A model generated the notes under the pieces. That model had not been told where the DNA came from. It did no database searches and saw nothing but the letters and a program-made list of their open reading frames with translations. A stretch of 64,000 bases of DNA from Palsa-189 sp963803735 (GTDB taxonomy: Bacteria; Acidobacteriota; Terriglobia; Acidiferrales; UBA7541), in contig CAWDNV010000022.1 of the NCBI GenBank assembly GCA_963803735.1, positions 62,001 through 126,000 on the forward strand, given 5' to 3'. Shown here one piece after another: positions 44,144 to 53,029 of the stretch. The first letter of the stretch is position 1, and each line of letters begins with the position of its first letter. The position numbers and the translations under genes were made by a program.

Positions 44144-44995
44144 TTAAACGCCCCGCCCGCGCAAGCCATAGTTCTCGCGACGAAAAAGAATGGCGATCAC
44201 GAAACCGAGGCACAACACAGTCAATGTGGCCGCGGCCTTGATCACGCGAGAGATCAACAGACCATACTTTCCGGTTGCCGGGTCGTAGTGGTAGCAATAA
44301 AGCAGGATCTGATCGATGGGAGAGCCAATCTTGTTTTGCGACGCTTCGATTAATCCCAACCGCAAATCACGCGACGGATAACCGATTCCATAAAAATAGC
44401 GCGCCAATTTACCCTTGGGCGTGACCAGCATGATTCCGCTCGGATGCGCGAACTGGCCTGATGTGGAATCGTACGCGTAACGGAATCCAACGGCCTGAGC
44501 GAGCGTTTTTATCTGAGGCTCATCGCCCGTCAAAAAATGCCAACCCTGCGGACCTCCCGGTCGCCCATAAAGCCCGGCATAGAGTTCGTGCTTCACGCTT
44601 GCGAGGACCGGCCGCTCGGTTGGATCGATGCTCACCGTTACGACAGTGAAGTCCTTCCCGATTTCCAGGGGCAGGTCTTTTGCGCTGCGGAGAAGCCCAT
44701 TCAGCACCTCAGTGCACAACATCGGGCACTGGTAGTACACGAGCGTCAGGATGACCGGCTTCTGCCCAAAAAATTGGCGCAGCGCGACGTCGTGGCCGTG
44801 CTCGTCACGAAATGTGAGATCCAGAGGAATAGAGTTTCCAAGCCGTTGATCTAATCCGACGTCGCGCAACAGCGCAGGGCGTATCCCGGCTGTCTGGACC
44901 GGTCTGTCGTCCAGTTGAGCACGCGCTGGCGCGGCTCCAAAAAGACCCAAAACAAAAATCGCGATTGTCACTAATCGCACGACTAGCGAATTCAT
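44144..44995 (-). CDS. SCO1/SenC copper chaperone
   Basis: A 283-residue membrane-anchored thioredoxin-fold protein for building the CuA centre of subunit II. The signal peptide ends near PARAQ, and the copper-binding CPMLC is at 90-94, with the partner His in GQFAHPSG. An extra C-terminal helix (AAATLTVLCLGFVIAILF) anchors it on the periplasmic side, a feature often seen in ACIII-linked Sco proteins. It begins within the stop of the preceding small membrane protein (four-base overlap), and ctaC follows after 26 bp. Confidence 0.93.
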   Translation of the reverse strand: MNSLVVRLVTIAIFVLGLFGAAPARAQLDDRPVQTAGIRPALLRDVGLDQRLGNSIPLDLTFRDEHGHDVALRQFFGQKPVILTLVYYQCPMLCTEVLNGLLRSAKDLPLEIGKDFTVVTVSIDPTERPVLASVKHELYAGLYGRPGGPQGWHFLTGDEPQIKTLAQAVGFRYAYDSTSGQFAHPSGIMLVTPKGKLARYFYGIGYPSRDLRLGLIEASQNKIGSPIDQILLYCYHYDPATGKYGLLISRVIKAAATLTVLCLGFVIAILFRRENYGLRGRGV

Positions 44996-45456
44996 CGTGC
45001 CGCTCCTTCAGGCTCTGCGCTATTGAACGAACCATTTTTTGTTTTCAGAGCCGGCGCTTCAGTTTGGTGTGTGTTGGCCGCTCGGGTCGGCAGGCCACGC
45101 TCGAGAAGCAATTCCATGGCGCGATCAACGGGCAGGCGAACAATCCCGTTCTGGCGATCGATCCAGCCGTAAGAGTTGAGAAGGCTCTGCTGGGATTGCA
45201 AATAACGTTGCATGTCCAGGGCGGGATTTGGCTGAATGCGCGGTGGTGGCGGCAAAGGGCGCGTGCCGGAAAAGGGCGCTGCCACGAACGATCCGGGGTT
45301 TTCCGTTTTCTCGTAATGCTTGAACAGCCAGATTAGCGACACGCAAGTAGCAGCCAGAATCACCGCCATGGTAAGTGTGAAATAGACCAAGCTACGGGGA
45401 TTGGCATCGCTTTTTTCGTAGCCTCCGGAGCGTGTGATAGGGGGGTTAGTCGCCAT
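44992..45456 (-). CDS. Unknown single-helix membrane protein between actF and sco
   Basis: A 154-residue protein with a short polar N-terminus, one transmembrane helix (LVYFTLTMAVILAATCVSLIWLF, about 25-47), a Pro-rich segment (TRPLPPPPRIQPNP) and a helical, probably periplasmic domain. In the last, LDMQRYLQSQQSLLNSYGWIDRQ and the IVRLPVDRAMELLLERG motif stand out. The latter pattern recurs, as far as I recall, in small proteins beside caa3 or ACIII operons, but I cannot give it a name. It overlaps actF by 11 bp and sco by 4 bp, so it is an integral member of the operon. A role in assembling or bridging complex III and the oxidase is an inference from position. Confidence 0.8.
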   Translation of the reverse strand: MATNPPITRSGGYEKSDANPRSLVYFTLTMAVILAATCVSLIWLFKHYEKTENPGSFVAAPFSGTRPLPPPPRIQPNPALDMQRYLQSQQSLLNSYGWIDRQNGIVRLPVDRAMELLLERGLPTRAANTHQTEAPALKTKNGSFNSAEPEGAAR

Positions 45457-46621
45457 GTTGGAGCGCCCCCTCAAATCGGGGATCGTGCAGAGGCAGCAAG
45501 GGGCGGCTCTTGAGCTGACCGACAAAAGCGGCCACCCAAATGCCACCGATCCCGACCGGCAGGAGAAAATCAAGCAGATAAAAACGAGGGCCGGCCTTTT
45601 CGAAAGCGGGCGCGACCATCCAGTAGACATCCACAAAAGTAATGAGAATCAGCGCGCCGCAAAGAGCGGAAAGAGTCTCGACGCGGCGCTTGATCGGGCG
45701 CATAAGCAGAAGAAAAAAGGGAATGGCGAACGAGAGGAAGATCAGAAGAACCGCGATCATCGCCCAGCCGCCTCGAGCTCGCGTCAGATACCAGGGGATT
45801 TCGTTGATCAAATCTCCCGCCCAGATGATCAGAAATTGAGAGAACGAGAGATAGGCCCACAGCATCACGAATGTGAGCACCAGGTTTCCTAGGTCGTTGA
45901 AGCGGTCCGAGGTGATTACACTGGCAATCGGCTCGTATTGGGAAAGGAACCCGGCCACAAAGACTGCCAAGGCGAGCGCGCTGAGCACCTGCAGGACCAT
46001 GAAGATCATGCCAAAAATTGTGGAGAACCAATGCGGTTCAAGAGACATGATCCAATCGATCGAAAAGAAGGTCACGGTAAGGCCGTAAAGCACCAATCCC
46101 GGCCCGCTCATATTTTCAAGACGCAAAGCAAGACGTGGATCGCCGGTACGATCCTGTTCGTCGGACCAGCGGTTTAACCCACGGACCAGAGCCCACCACA
46201 CCGCGAAATAGATCACGTTACGAATGAGGAAGAACGGCAGGTTCAAATAGAGCTGTTTGGATTTGAGAACCACATCTGCGGCAACGAGGCTTGGATGCGT
46301 CCAGGAATAAAGGCGGCCGACACCGAGGAGAAGCGGAAGAACTAAAGCTGTGATCAGCGGAAGGGTGCGCGTACCCGCTTCCAAGGGACGGCGAATCGGA
46401 AGGCCCCAGAATCCGCCCGTTAGATGGTGAACCATGAGAAAGGCGGCGCATCCCAGCGGAAAGCCAAGCCAGAAAACGAATGCCAATAGGTACGATCGGA
46501 AAAACTGCTCGGGCGCTCGTATGCCGTCGAGCGCTGCCAGGACGAGCGCGGCGATCCCGAGGACGAAGGCGCGGCGCTGAATGCGGTCGAACCGACCGGC
46601 GAGGGTTTCGGTTGGAGTCAT
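45446..46621 (-). CDS. actF: Alternative complex III subunit ActF (NrfD-like-related integral membrane)
   Basis: A 391-residue polytopic protein with about ten helices. It has the ActF pattern, including the tract LTVTFFSIDWIMSLEPHWFST (two motifs around FFSIDW and MSLEPHW) and DRFNDLGNLVLTFVMLWAY. ActF and ActC are related ten-helix subunits that frame the quinol site and proton path of ACIII. Its ATG overlaps the actE stop (ATGA), and its end overlaps the next gene by 11 bp. Confidence 0.9.
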   Translation of the reverse strand: MTPTETLAGRFDRIQRRAFVLGIAALVLAALDGIRAPEQFFRSYLLAFVFWLGFPLGCAAFLMVHHLTGGFWGLPIRRPLEAGTRTLPLITALVLPLLLGVGRLYSWTHPSLVAADVVLKSKQLYLNLPFFLIRNVIYFAVWWALVRGLNRWSDEQDRTGDPRLALRLENMSGPGLVLYGLTVTFFSIDWIMSLEPHWFSTIFGMIFMVLQVLSALALAVFVAGFLSQYEPIASVITSDRFNDLGNLVLTFVMLWAYLSFSQFLIIWAGDLINEIPWYLTRARGGWAMIAVLLIFLSFAIPFFLLLMRPIKRRVETLSALCGALILITFVDVYWMVAPAFEKAGPRFYLLDFLLPVGIGGIWVAAFVGQLKSRPLLPLHDPRFEGALQHGD

Positions 46622-47232
46622 TGTGGCTGTCCCGTGAGGGCGAGCCTCTGAGATTCGGGAACGTCTCCCGCCGAACCGTGCTGACTTAACTGCAATGCGC
46701 GGATGTAAGCGGCGATGCGCCAGCGATCGTCGGGCGAAACTCGCGAGGCATAGCTGTACATGAGTCCGAACCCGTTGGTCATCACTTCGAAGAAATGCCC
46801 AGCGGGAGCTTGCCGGAGGCGTTCAATGTGGAACGAAGGGGGCGATGGAAAGCCTCGTTGCACGATCATGCCGTTTCCGCCTCCGGTGTAATCGTGGCAA
46901 GGGGAACAGTAGATGTTGTATCGCACTCGGCCGCGGCTCAGGTCGGAGGCTGTAATGGAAAATGGGAAGAGGTCGGGTACGGAGCCGTTAACCCGCCCGG
47001 AATAAAGAAGTTCGTCGGTGCGCAATTGGCCGCGAGCAACGGTTCCCTCGACAGGCGGCCGCTCGGAGCGTCCATCCGCAAAAAACGTGCTGGGATCTTC
47101 AGGTTCGTATCTTGGCTGAACATGCATGTCTTGACGGCAGCCGGCGAGGACGATTGAAGCACCAAGCGCGCACACGCAGGACGCTACTCTGACGAGCAGA
47201 ACGCTTCCAAGCGATTTAGACCTCGGCTTCAT
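46618..47232 (-). CDS. actE: Alternative complex III subunit ActE (monohaem cytochrome c lipoprotein)
   Basis: A 204-residue lipoprotein; lipobox VLAGC with acyl-Cys at 32. One haem c site, CSPCH, with GDG-like TGGGNGMIVQRG and a likely Met ligand in the GFGLMYSYA region, typical of ActE. It carries electrons from the ActA haems to the oxidase. The correct start (MKPRSK) lies within the end of actD, 17-bp overlap; the open frame further upstream is not used. Confidence 0.92.
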   Translation of the reverse strand: MKPRSKSLGSVLLVRVASCVCALGASIVLAGCRQDMHVQPRYEPEDPSTFFADGRSERPPVEGTVARGQLRTDELLYSGRVNGSVPDLFPFSITASDLSRGRVRYNIYCSPCHDYTGGGNGMIVQRGFPSPPSFHIERLRQAPAGHFFEVMTNGFGLMYSYASRVSPDDRWRIAAYIRALQLSQHGSAGDVPESQRLALTGQPQ

Positions 47233-47752
47233 AGACCCCAAATGGTTTGAGGTTCTCCAGGAATTGCCTCGTGGACCCGATATCGAATTTCTTGTCCCTC
47301 GCCTTGATGCAAAGAAAAAAGCGTCCGCGCGTGGCCAACGCGAAGCGCGGCACGTTGAAGAGCGGATGATAGGGTGTCGGCAATCCATTCATTGCCAGCA
47401 TTCCGAACGCGGTCGCCAGGGCTGCGCAGAGAATCGTCATCTCGAAGGTGATGGGAATGAAGGCAGGCCAACTATTCGGTGGCTTGCCGTCCACATTGAT
47501 TGGAAAGCTCACAACATTCGCATACCACTGCAGAAAAAAACCGGCGGCAGCGCCAAACATTCCCGCGAACAGCACCACCATAGGTAGCCGCGTGTTACCG
47601 AAACCGACGGCTTCCGCCAGTCCTTCCACGGGCATAGGTGAGAAAGCATCGATGCTCCGATAGCCGGCTTCACGTGTGCGATGAGCGGCGTTGAGAAGCT
47701 GGTCAGGGCTTTCGAACTCCGCCACCAATCCGTAAATTCGTTTCCTGGCCAT
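47216..47752 (-). CDS. actD: Alternative complex III subunit ActD (DUF3341)
   Basis: A 178-residue protein. An N-terminal ferredoxin-like cytoplasmic domain (RKRIYGLVAEFESPDQLLNAA) is followed by two transmembrane helices (MVVLFAGMFGAAAGFFLQWY and ITFEMTILCAALATAFGML) and a short cytoplasmic tail. This is the DUF3341 signature of ActD. It starts 36 bp after actB. Confidence 0.92.
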   Translation of the reverse strand: MARKRIYGLVAEFESPDQLLNAAHRTREAGYRSIDAFSPMPVEGLAEAVGFGNTRLPMVVLFAGMFGAAAGFFLQWYANVVSFPINVDGKPPNSWPAFIPITFEMTILCAALATAFGMLAMNGLPTPYHPLFNVPRFALATRGRFFLCIKARDKKFDIGSTRQFLENLKPFGVYEAEV

Positions 47753-47788
47753 GTCAGTTGGTTTTGAATATTTCCTGCCGCTTGATAG

Positions 47789-50700
47789 TCATGTAGTCGA
47801 AATCTCCGGGTTTGGATTCCGTAGTTTTGCGAGGTAGGTCGTTCGCGGCCGCGTATTCAGTTCTGCAAGCAAGCTGTAGTCGCGGGTCTGGTGCTTTAGT
47901 TTGGAGACGCGGCTGTTGGGATCGTTGATGTTGCCAAAGACGATCGCTTGCGTCGGACAGGACTGCTGACATGCCGTCTGGATCTCACCATCGCGCACTG
48001 GCCGATCTTCTTTTTCGGCGTTGATTTTTGCTTCGTTGATGCGCTGAACGCAGTAGGTGCATTTTTCCATTACTCCGCGGCTGCGCACGGTTACGTCCGG
48101 GTTTCGAAGGCCATAAAGGCTGGGGGTCACCCAATCGGAATAAAGCTTGAAATTGAATCGCCGCACTTTGTAAGGGCAATTATTCGAACAGTAGCGTGTG
48201 CCGACACAGCGGTTGTAAACCATTTGGTTGAGACCTTCGTGATCGTGGAGCGTTGCGCCGACGGGACAGACGAGTTCACAGGGGGCTTGCTCGCAATGCA
48301 TGCACGGCACGGGTTCAAAATACGTTTCCGGATTTTCGAGGCTGCCGCGATAGTAATTGTCCACCCGAATCCACTGCATGTCGCGTCCGGCCATGACTTC
48401 GTATTTGCCGACGACGGGGATGTTATTTTCCGCGTAGCACGCGATCACGCAGGCTTCGCAACCGGTGCAGCGGCTCAGGTCAATGGACATGCCCCAGGCA
48501 TAGCCTTCGTACCTGTATGGCTGATTGAGCGAGAGATTCCTGGCGACATCTTCCGCTGGATCTTTTGCAAATTGCGGATTTTTACGAAATTCCTCGAGCG
48601 TGGCGATGCGCACGAGGTCGCGCGCAAAAGCATTTTCGCTCTCTTCTTCGACTTGCTGATTGTTGCGATTGATTGGGTGATGAATCTGCGTTTCGGCAAA
48701 TAGATAATTTCTGCCGGTCTTTTCGATGTGTAGGCCGTTTGCGATCGACGGCGCAGCGGACGTGCGCAGCAGGTAGCCATTGAGGCCGAAGCCTGTACCA
48801 ACATGACCCGCGCGCCTGCGCCCGTATCCCAATGTGACGGTCGCAGAATTGTCGGCGTGTCCCGGCATAGCCCACACCGGGCCGCTGGCTTTCCAACCGC
48901 CGACATCCAGATTCACAATATCTCCGGTCGTAAGCCCCAGACGCCAGGCAGTTGCAGGGCTGAGCGCCACGGCGTTGTCCCAGGTAAATTTTGTGAGTGG
49001 TTTTGGCAGCTCCTGGAGCCAGGCATTATTGGCCCAGCGGCCGTCGCCGATGGTTGGATCGGGGCGAAAGACAACCTCAATTGCTTGCTCGCTGGGCGCG
49101 GGATCGGGCAGTTTTCCGTAATCGATGCTTAGTTTTGGAGAAAGAGCGGGAAGAGCGGTTCCAGCCATTACGCCATCGTGCAAAGTCTTTTCCCAGAAAC
49201 TTTCAAACTGGTCTCCAGAAGACTGCGAGCGTTGCGTTCTCCAATAGTCGCGGACTAAATCGTGGTCGGATCTTCCGATATCGCCCGTGAGCAGCGCGAG
49301 ACCTTCATGGAACGAGTGGCCGTGATAAAGGGGAGCAATCAACGGCTGAACGATGCCCACGGTGCCGTCATAGGCGCGAGCGTCACTCCAGGATTCCAGA
49401 AAATGTGTCTGCGGGATGTGCCAGTGGCAGGTCTCGGCGGTCTCGTCATCGTAGAGGCCGAAGTGAATGCGCAGCGGGACCTTCAAGACCTGTTGCGCGA
49501 ACTGCAGATCCGCAGGCGCGGTAAAGACTGGATTGCTGCCGAGGATGAACAGAGTCGAAACTTTCCCAGCTTCGATTTCTTTCACCAATTCTGGCAGCGA
49601 ATCGTTTTCCGGGCTTACTTCGATGGGATCGGTATAAATGACGGTCTGGCCGACGTTTCCGAGAGCCGCATTCATGGCATGCGCAAGCGCGTGCACAACC
49701 GGCGGCTGCGAAGCGCCGGCCACAACCAAAGAAGTCCCGCGATGGTTTTGCAGGTCTCGCGTCACAGCCTTCAGCCATTGATCCGGAACGTGAGAATTCG
49801 AGATACCCGAGCCTGCATTCCGTACTGGAAGGCCCAGACCAGCGGCGAGAGCGCGCGCGAAAGTTTCCAACTCGCCGCAACGAAACGGAAGCCTGTGGTC
49901 GGCCATCGCGCCCGTCAGGGTGGGCGTGCTTTCCAGCACATACAGCCGGTTCATCTGCGCCTGCGGCGTTTCGATTCCGCGCCAGTTCGAAAAATCGCGC
50001 GCGTAACGGACGCTCGCCGTGCTGTCATTCAAAAAATCGGAATCGAGAGAAACGACGACGGCGGCCTTATCGAATCGGTATACGGCATTCACATTGCGGC
50101 CAAAGGCTAGCCGCGCCCCCTGCTGTGCCGCGTAGTTGCCGCAGGGTTCATGCGTATACCATTTTGCATTTGGGAATTGCTCGAGCAGGGATCGCATTTG
50201 CGCGGCGAAAGTCGGCGACGAGGTCGTTTCGGTAAGAATTCGCAGTCCCTCGCCTTTTGAACTCGTTAAATTGCCGCGAAGATCGTTTGCGATCGCAAGG
50301 AATGCCGGCCAATCGCTGATGCGCCCTTCGCGCAAAACGACTTGCGAACGGTCCGGGTCCCAAAGTGAAAGCACGGACGCCTGGCAGAAAATATTGGTGC
50401 TGCCCAAACTGCCGGGATGCTCCGGGTTTCCTTCCACTTTCGTCGGCCGGCCCATGTGGCTCTCGACCAGGAGACCGATTGCGACGCCTCGATCCATCAT
50501 TGACGTGGCATAAAAGAGAGGTTTGCCGGGAATGATTTCCTCGGGAGCGCGAACATAGGGCACAATTTTTTCCGTTGGCAATTTCGTACAGGCAGTGAGT
50601 CCGGAAAGAGCTGCTGACGCGGCCATTAATTTCAAAACTTCGCGCCGATTCAGCCCATTCCTGGCAGGGTTCGGTTCTTTTTCGGGGTCGTTTGGAAATT

Positions 50701-50836
50701 CGTCGTTTAGGAATGCCTCGTATTCGGGCGTGCAGGCAACTTCCTCCATGCTGCGCCACAAGCGCCGCGCGCCGTCGCGCTTGAGCTTGGCAGCAATCGC
50801 TTCAAAATCGAGAGCCGTTTTTGATCCTGAAGTCAT
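47789..50836 (-). CDS. actB: Alternative complex III subunit ActB (molybdopterin-like/Fe-S)
   Basis: A 1015-residue periplasmic-facing subunit fusing a cofactor-less molybdopterin-oxidoreductase-like domain (about 85-760) to a ferredoxin domain with four Fe-S cluster motifs: CTGCEACVIAC, CMHCEQAPCELVCP, CVGTRYCSNNCP, and CTYCV with CQQSCP. A twin-arginine-type signal (LNRREVLKLMAASAALSGL) starts about residue 62, preceded by a conserved cytosolic helix typical of ActB. In ACIII it relays electrons or stabilises the complex. I place the start at the ATG MTSGSK, since the 49 codons upstream look random and overlap actA. Confidence 0.93.
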   Translation of the reverse strand: MTSGSKTALDFEAIAAKLKRDGARRLWRSMEEVACTPEYEAFLNDEFPNDPEKEPNPARNGLNRREVLKLMAASAALSGLTACTKLPTEKIVPYVRAPEEIIPGKPLFYATSMMDRGVAIGLLVESHMGRPTKVEGNPEHPGSLGSTNIFCQASVLSLWDPDRSQVVLREGRISDWPAFLAIANDLRGNLTSSKGEGLRILTETTSSPTFAAQMRSLLEQFPNAKWYTHEPCGNYAAQQGARLAFGRNVNAVYRFDKAAVVVSLDSDFLNDSTASVRYARDFSNWRGIETPQAQMNRLYVLESTPTLTGAMADHRLPFRCGELETFARALAAGLGLPVRNAGSGISNSHVPDQWLKAVTRDLQNHRGTSLVVAGASQPPVVHALAHAMNAALGNVGQTVIYTDPIEVSPENDSLPELVKEIEAGKVSTLFILGSNPVFTAPADLQFAQQVLKVPLRIHFGLYDDETAETCHWHIPQTHFLESWSDARAYDGTVGIVQPLIAPLYHGHSFHEGLALLTGDIGRSDHDLVRDYWRTQRSQSSGDQFESFWEKTLHDGVMAGTALPALSPKLSIDYGKLPDPAPSEQAIEVVFRPDPTIGDGRWANNAWLQELPKPLTKFTWDNAVALSPATAWRLGLTTGDIVNLDVGGWKASGPVWAMPGHADNSATVTLGYGRRRAGHVGTGFGLNGYLLRTSAAPSIANGLHIEKTGRNYLFAETQIHHPINRNNQQVEEESENAFARDLVRIATLEEFRKNPQFAKDPAEDVARNLSLNQPYRYEGYAWGMSIDLSRCTGCEACVIACYAENNIPVVGKYEVMAGRDMQWIRVDNYYRGSLENPETYFEPVPCMHCEQAPCELVCPVGATLHDHEGLNQMVYNRCVGTRYCSNNCPYKVRRFNFKLYSDWVTPSLYGLRNPDVTVRSRGVMEKCTYCVQRINEAKINAEKEDRPVRDGEIQTACQQSCPTQAIVFGNINDPNSRVSKLKHQTRDYSLLAELNTRPRTTYLAKLRNPNPEISTT

Positions 50837-50882
50837 TTTCAATTTGAATTCGGCGGCGATTCCTTTTGACAATCGTTTGCCA

Positions 50883-51533
50883 TCAGCGATGGCACGTCCA
50901 GCAGTCCGTAAGCGAATAGATCTTGTATTCCTTGACCAGCTTCGTACCGAGCTCCTTCTGATCAGAGGGCGGCTGATACGCAATGCTGAAAAGTTCGTCC
51001 TTCGGGCGCACGTTGTTTTCCGGATGCCGGTGGCAATCGAGACACCAGGACATCTTCAGCGAGTTCTGAGCCCAAGTGAGAGGCATAGACCCGATGGGGC
51101 CGTGACACGTCGTGCAGCCAATGCCCTTGGCCACATGAATGCTGTGATCGAAATAAACGAACTCGGGAAGCGCGTTCACGCGTATCCATTCGATCGACCG
51201 ATCCTCCCGAAAGCTTTGGCGAACGGGCTCCAGCATCGGACTATTTCTCCAAATCTGCGAATGGCAGGTCATACACGTTTCCGTCGGTGGCAATCCGGCA
51301 AACGAGGATTGCTCGACCGAGGTGTGACAGTAACGGCAATCGATTCCCAACTCGGCGGTATGGTGCCTATGGCTGAATGGCACTGGCTGCACTTTCGGCA
51401 CGTTAGCTTCCGTGACGTACGGGGAACCATCAATCCAGTAGGGAATGAGGCCGGCTACCATCACGAACAGAAAGAAGCCATAAATCGTGAGCCGCGAAAT
51501 CAAATTCGTGCTGTGATGAAAGACCTGGGCCAT
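50883..51533 (-). CDS. actA: Alternative complex III subunit ActA (pentahaem cytochrome c)
   Basis: A 216-residue protein with one N-terminal helix (LTIYGFFLFVMVAGLIPYW) and five haem c sites: CRYCH, CMTCH, CTTCH, CLDCH and CWTCH. Additional His residues (FSHRHHTA, YFDHSIH) supply distal ligands. ActA forms the periplasmic haem wire of ACIII. It begins 20 bp after actC and ends 46 bp before actB. Confidence 0.95.
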   Translation of the reverse strand: MAQVFHHSTNLISRLTIYGFFLFVMVAGLIPYWIDGSPYVTEANVPKVQPVPFSHRHHTAELGIDCRYCHTSVEQSSFAGLPPTETCMTCHSQIWRNSPMLEPVRQSFREDRSIEWIRVNALPEFVYFDHSIHVAKGIGCTTCHGPIGSMPLTWAQNSLKMSWCLDCHRHPENNVRPKDELFSIAYQPPSDQKELGTKLVKEYKIYSLTDCWTCHR

Positions 51534-51553
51534 ATCCCTGTCTCAGTCCGGTT

Positions 51554-52933
51554 CTAAGTTCTTTCTCCTTCGGTTTCAGCGACGAGGCTTCTCATTTCAA
51601 AAATCGAAATCATTGGCAAATAACGGATGAATAGGTAAAGCAGCGTTAAGAAAAGTCCGATGGATCCGAAAAGGGTCATCCAATCCCATCTGGTGGGCGC
51701 GTACATGCGCCAGATGGAGGGCATATAGTCGCGGTGGAGGCTGATTACCACAATGACGAAGCGCTCGAGCCACATGCCGCAATTGACAATCAGCGCTACG
51801 GCAAAAAGGGCCGGCACACTGCTGCGAACACGACGCGACCAAAGTGCCTGGGGAATGACGATGTTGAACGCAATCAATGACCAATAAACGGCGGCGTAAG
51901 GGCCGGTCATGCGGTTCAGCGTCGCATAACGGTCATATGTCTCCGCGCTATAGAAGGCCATGAAGGCTTCCATCATGTAGCCGTAAGCCACGATCAACCC
52001 CGTCGCCAGCATGATCTTTCCCATGTTGTCGAGATGGCGCATGGTGATGAAGTCTTCGAGTCCGTAAAATTTGCGGAGAGGAATCGCGAGGCATAGCACC
52101 ATGGCAAAGCCCGAGTAGATTGCGCCCGCGACGAAATACGGAGGAAAGATTGTCGTGTGCCAACCCGGCACGATCGCCACGGCAAAGTCGAAGCTCACGA
52201 CAGTATGAACGGAGATGACCAACGGCGTCGCCAGTCCGGCAAGGAGTAACGAGGCCGTCTCATAACGTTTCCAGTGCACGGCGGAACCGCGCCAGCCCAT
52301 GGCTAGGAAGCCGTAGACGACCTGCTTCAACCGCGTGCGGGCCCGGTCGCGCAACGTGGCCAAATCCGGGATGAGTCCGACGAACCAGAACAACAGCGAA
52401 ACGGTTAGATACGTGGAGACCGCGAATACGTCCCACACTAGGGGACTGCGAAACTGGGGCCAATACCACATCGTATTGGGATAAGGGAACAGCCAATAGG
52501 CGAGCCACGGACGTCCGAGGTGGAGCACCGGAAACATACCCGCGCAGAGTACTGCGAATATGGTCATCGCTTCGGCGGTACGGTTGATGGACGTGCGCCA
52601 CTTCTGATGCAGCAGCAGTAGGATCGCGGAAATCAGCGTACCGGCGTGCCCGATACCGATCCACCAGACGAAGTTCACAATCGCGAAGCCCCAACCGACG
52701 GGAATGTTTACGCCCCAAATCCCCACACCAATCGCGAAAAGGACAGTAACTGCATAGAGAAGCACCAGGAGCAGCACAAAAGAGACGGCGAACCCCAGAA
52801 ACCATCCGGGCCGCCTTCGCTGACCCAAAACAATCGAGCTGATCTTGTCGCTTACGGTCGAGATCGTATAGCCCGGCTCGATCACCGGTGGCTGATTGAT
52901 TTCGGCCGCTCCATCGAGATGATCTGATTCCAC
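51554..52933 (-). CDS. actC: Alternative complex III subunit ActC (NrfD/PsrC-like)
   Basis: A 459-residue polytopic subunit of the NrfD family: after a polar N-terminus, about ten helices. Signature regions are FVWWIGIGHAGTLISAILLL, SVHTVVSFDFA, GWHTTIFPPYFVAGAI and NCGMWLERFVIVV. ActC forms the quinol-oxidising site with ActB. The chosen GTG start has CGGGGA eight bases upstream; a TTG at 52981 would add 16 residues but has no site. In most described operons actC follows actB; here it comes first. Confidence 0.9.
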   Translation of the reverse strand: MESDHLDGAAEINQPPVIEPGYTISTVSDKISSIVLGQRRRPGWFLGFAVSFVLLLVLLYAVTVLFAIGVGIWGVNIPVGWGFAIVNFVWWIGIGHAGTLISAILLLLHQKWRTSINRTAEAMTIFAVLCAGMFPVLHLGRPWLAYWLFPYPNTMWYWPQFRSPLVWDVFAVSTYLTVSLLFWFVGLIPDLATLRDRARTRLKQVVYGFLAMGWRGSAVHWKRYETASLLLAGLATPLVISVHTVVSFDFAVAIVPGWHTTIFPPYFVAGAIYSGFAMVLCLAIPLRKFYGLEDFITMRHLDNMGKIMLATGLIVAYGYMMEAFMAFYSAETYDRYATLNRMTGPYAAVYWSLIAFNIVIPQALWSRRVRSSVPALFAVALIVNCGMWLERFVIVVISLHRDYMPSIWRMYAPTRWDWMTLFGSIGLFLTLLYLFIRYLPMISIFEMRSLVAETEGERT

Positions 52934-53029
52934 GTGGATTGTCCCCGAGGGGAGATGATTTAAACAGCTGTTTGGGTACAAGGAAGCTTTGCTGCTTCCA
53001 GTTCGAGTGCAGCCGACGACGTTTTTACC

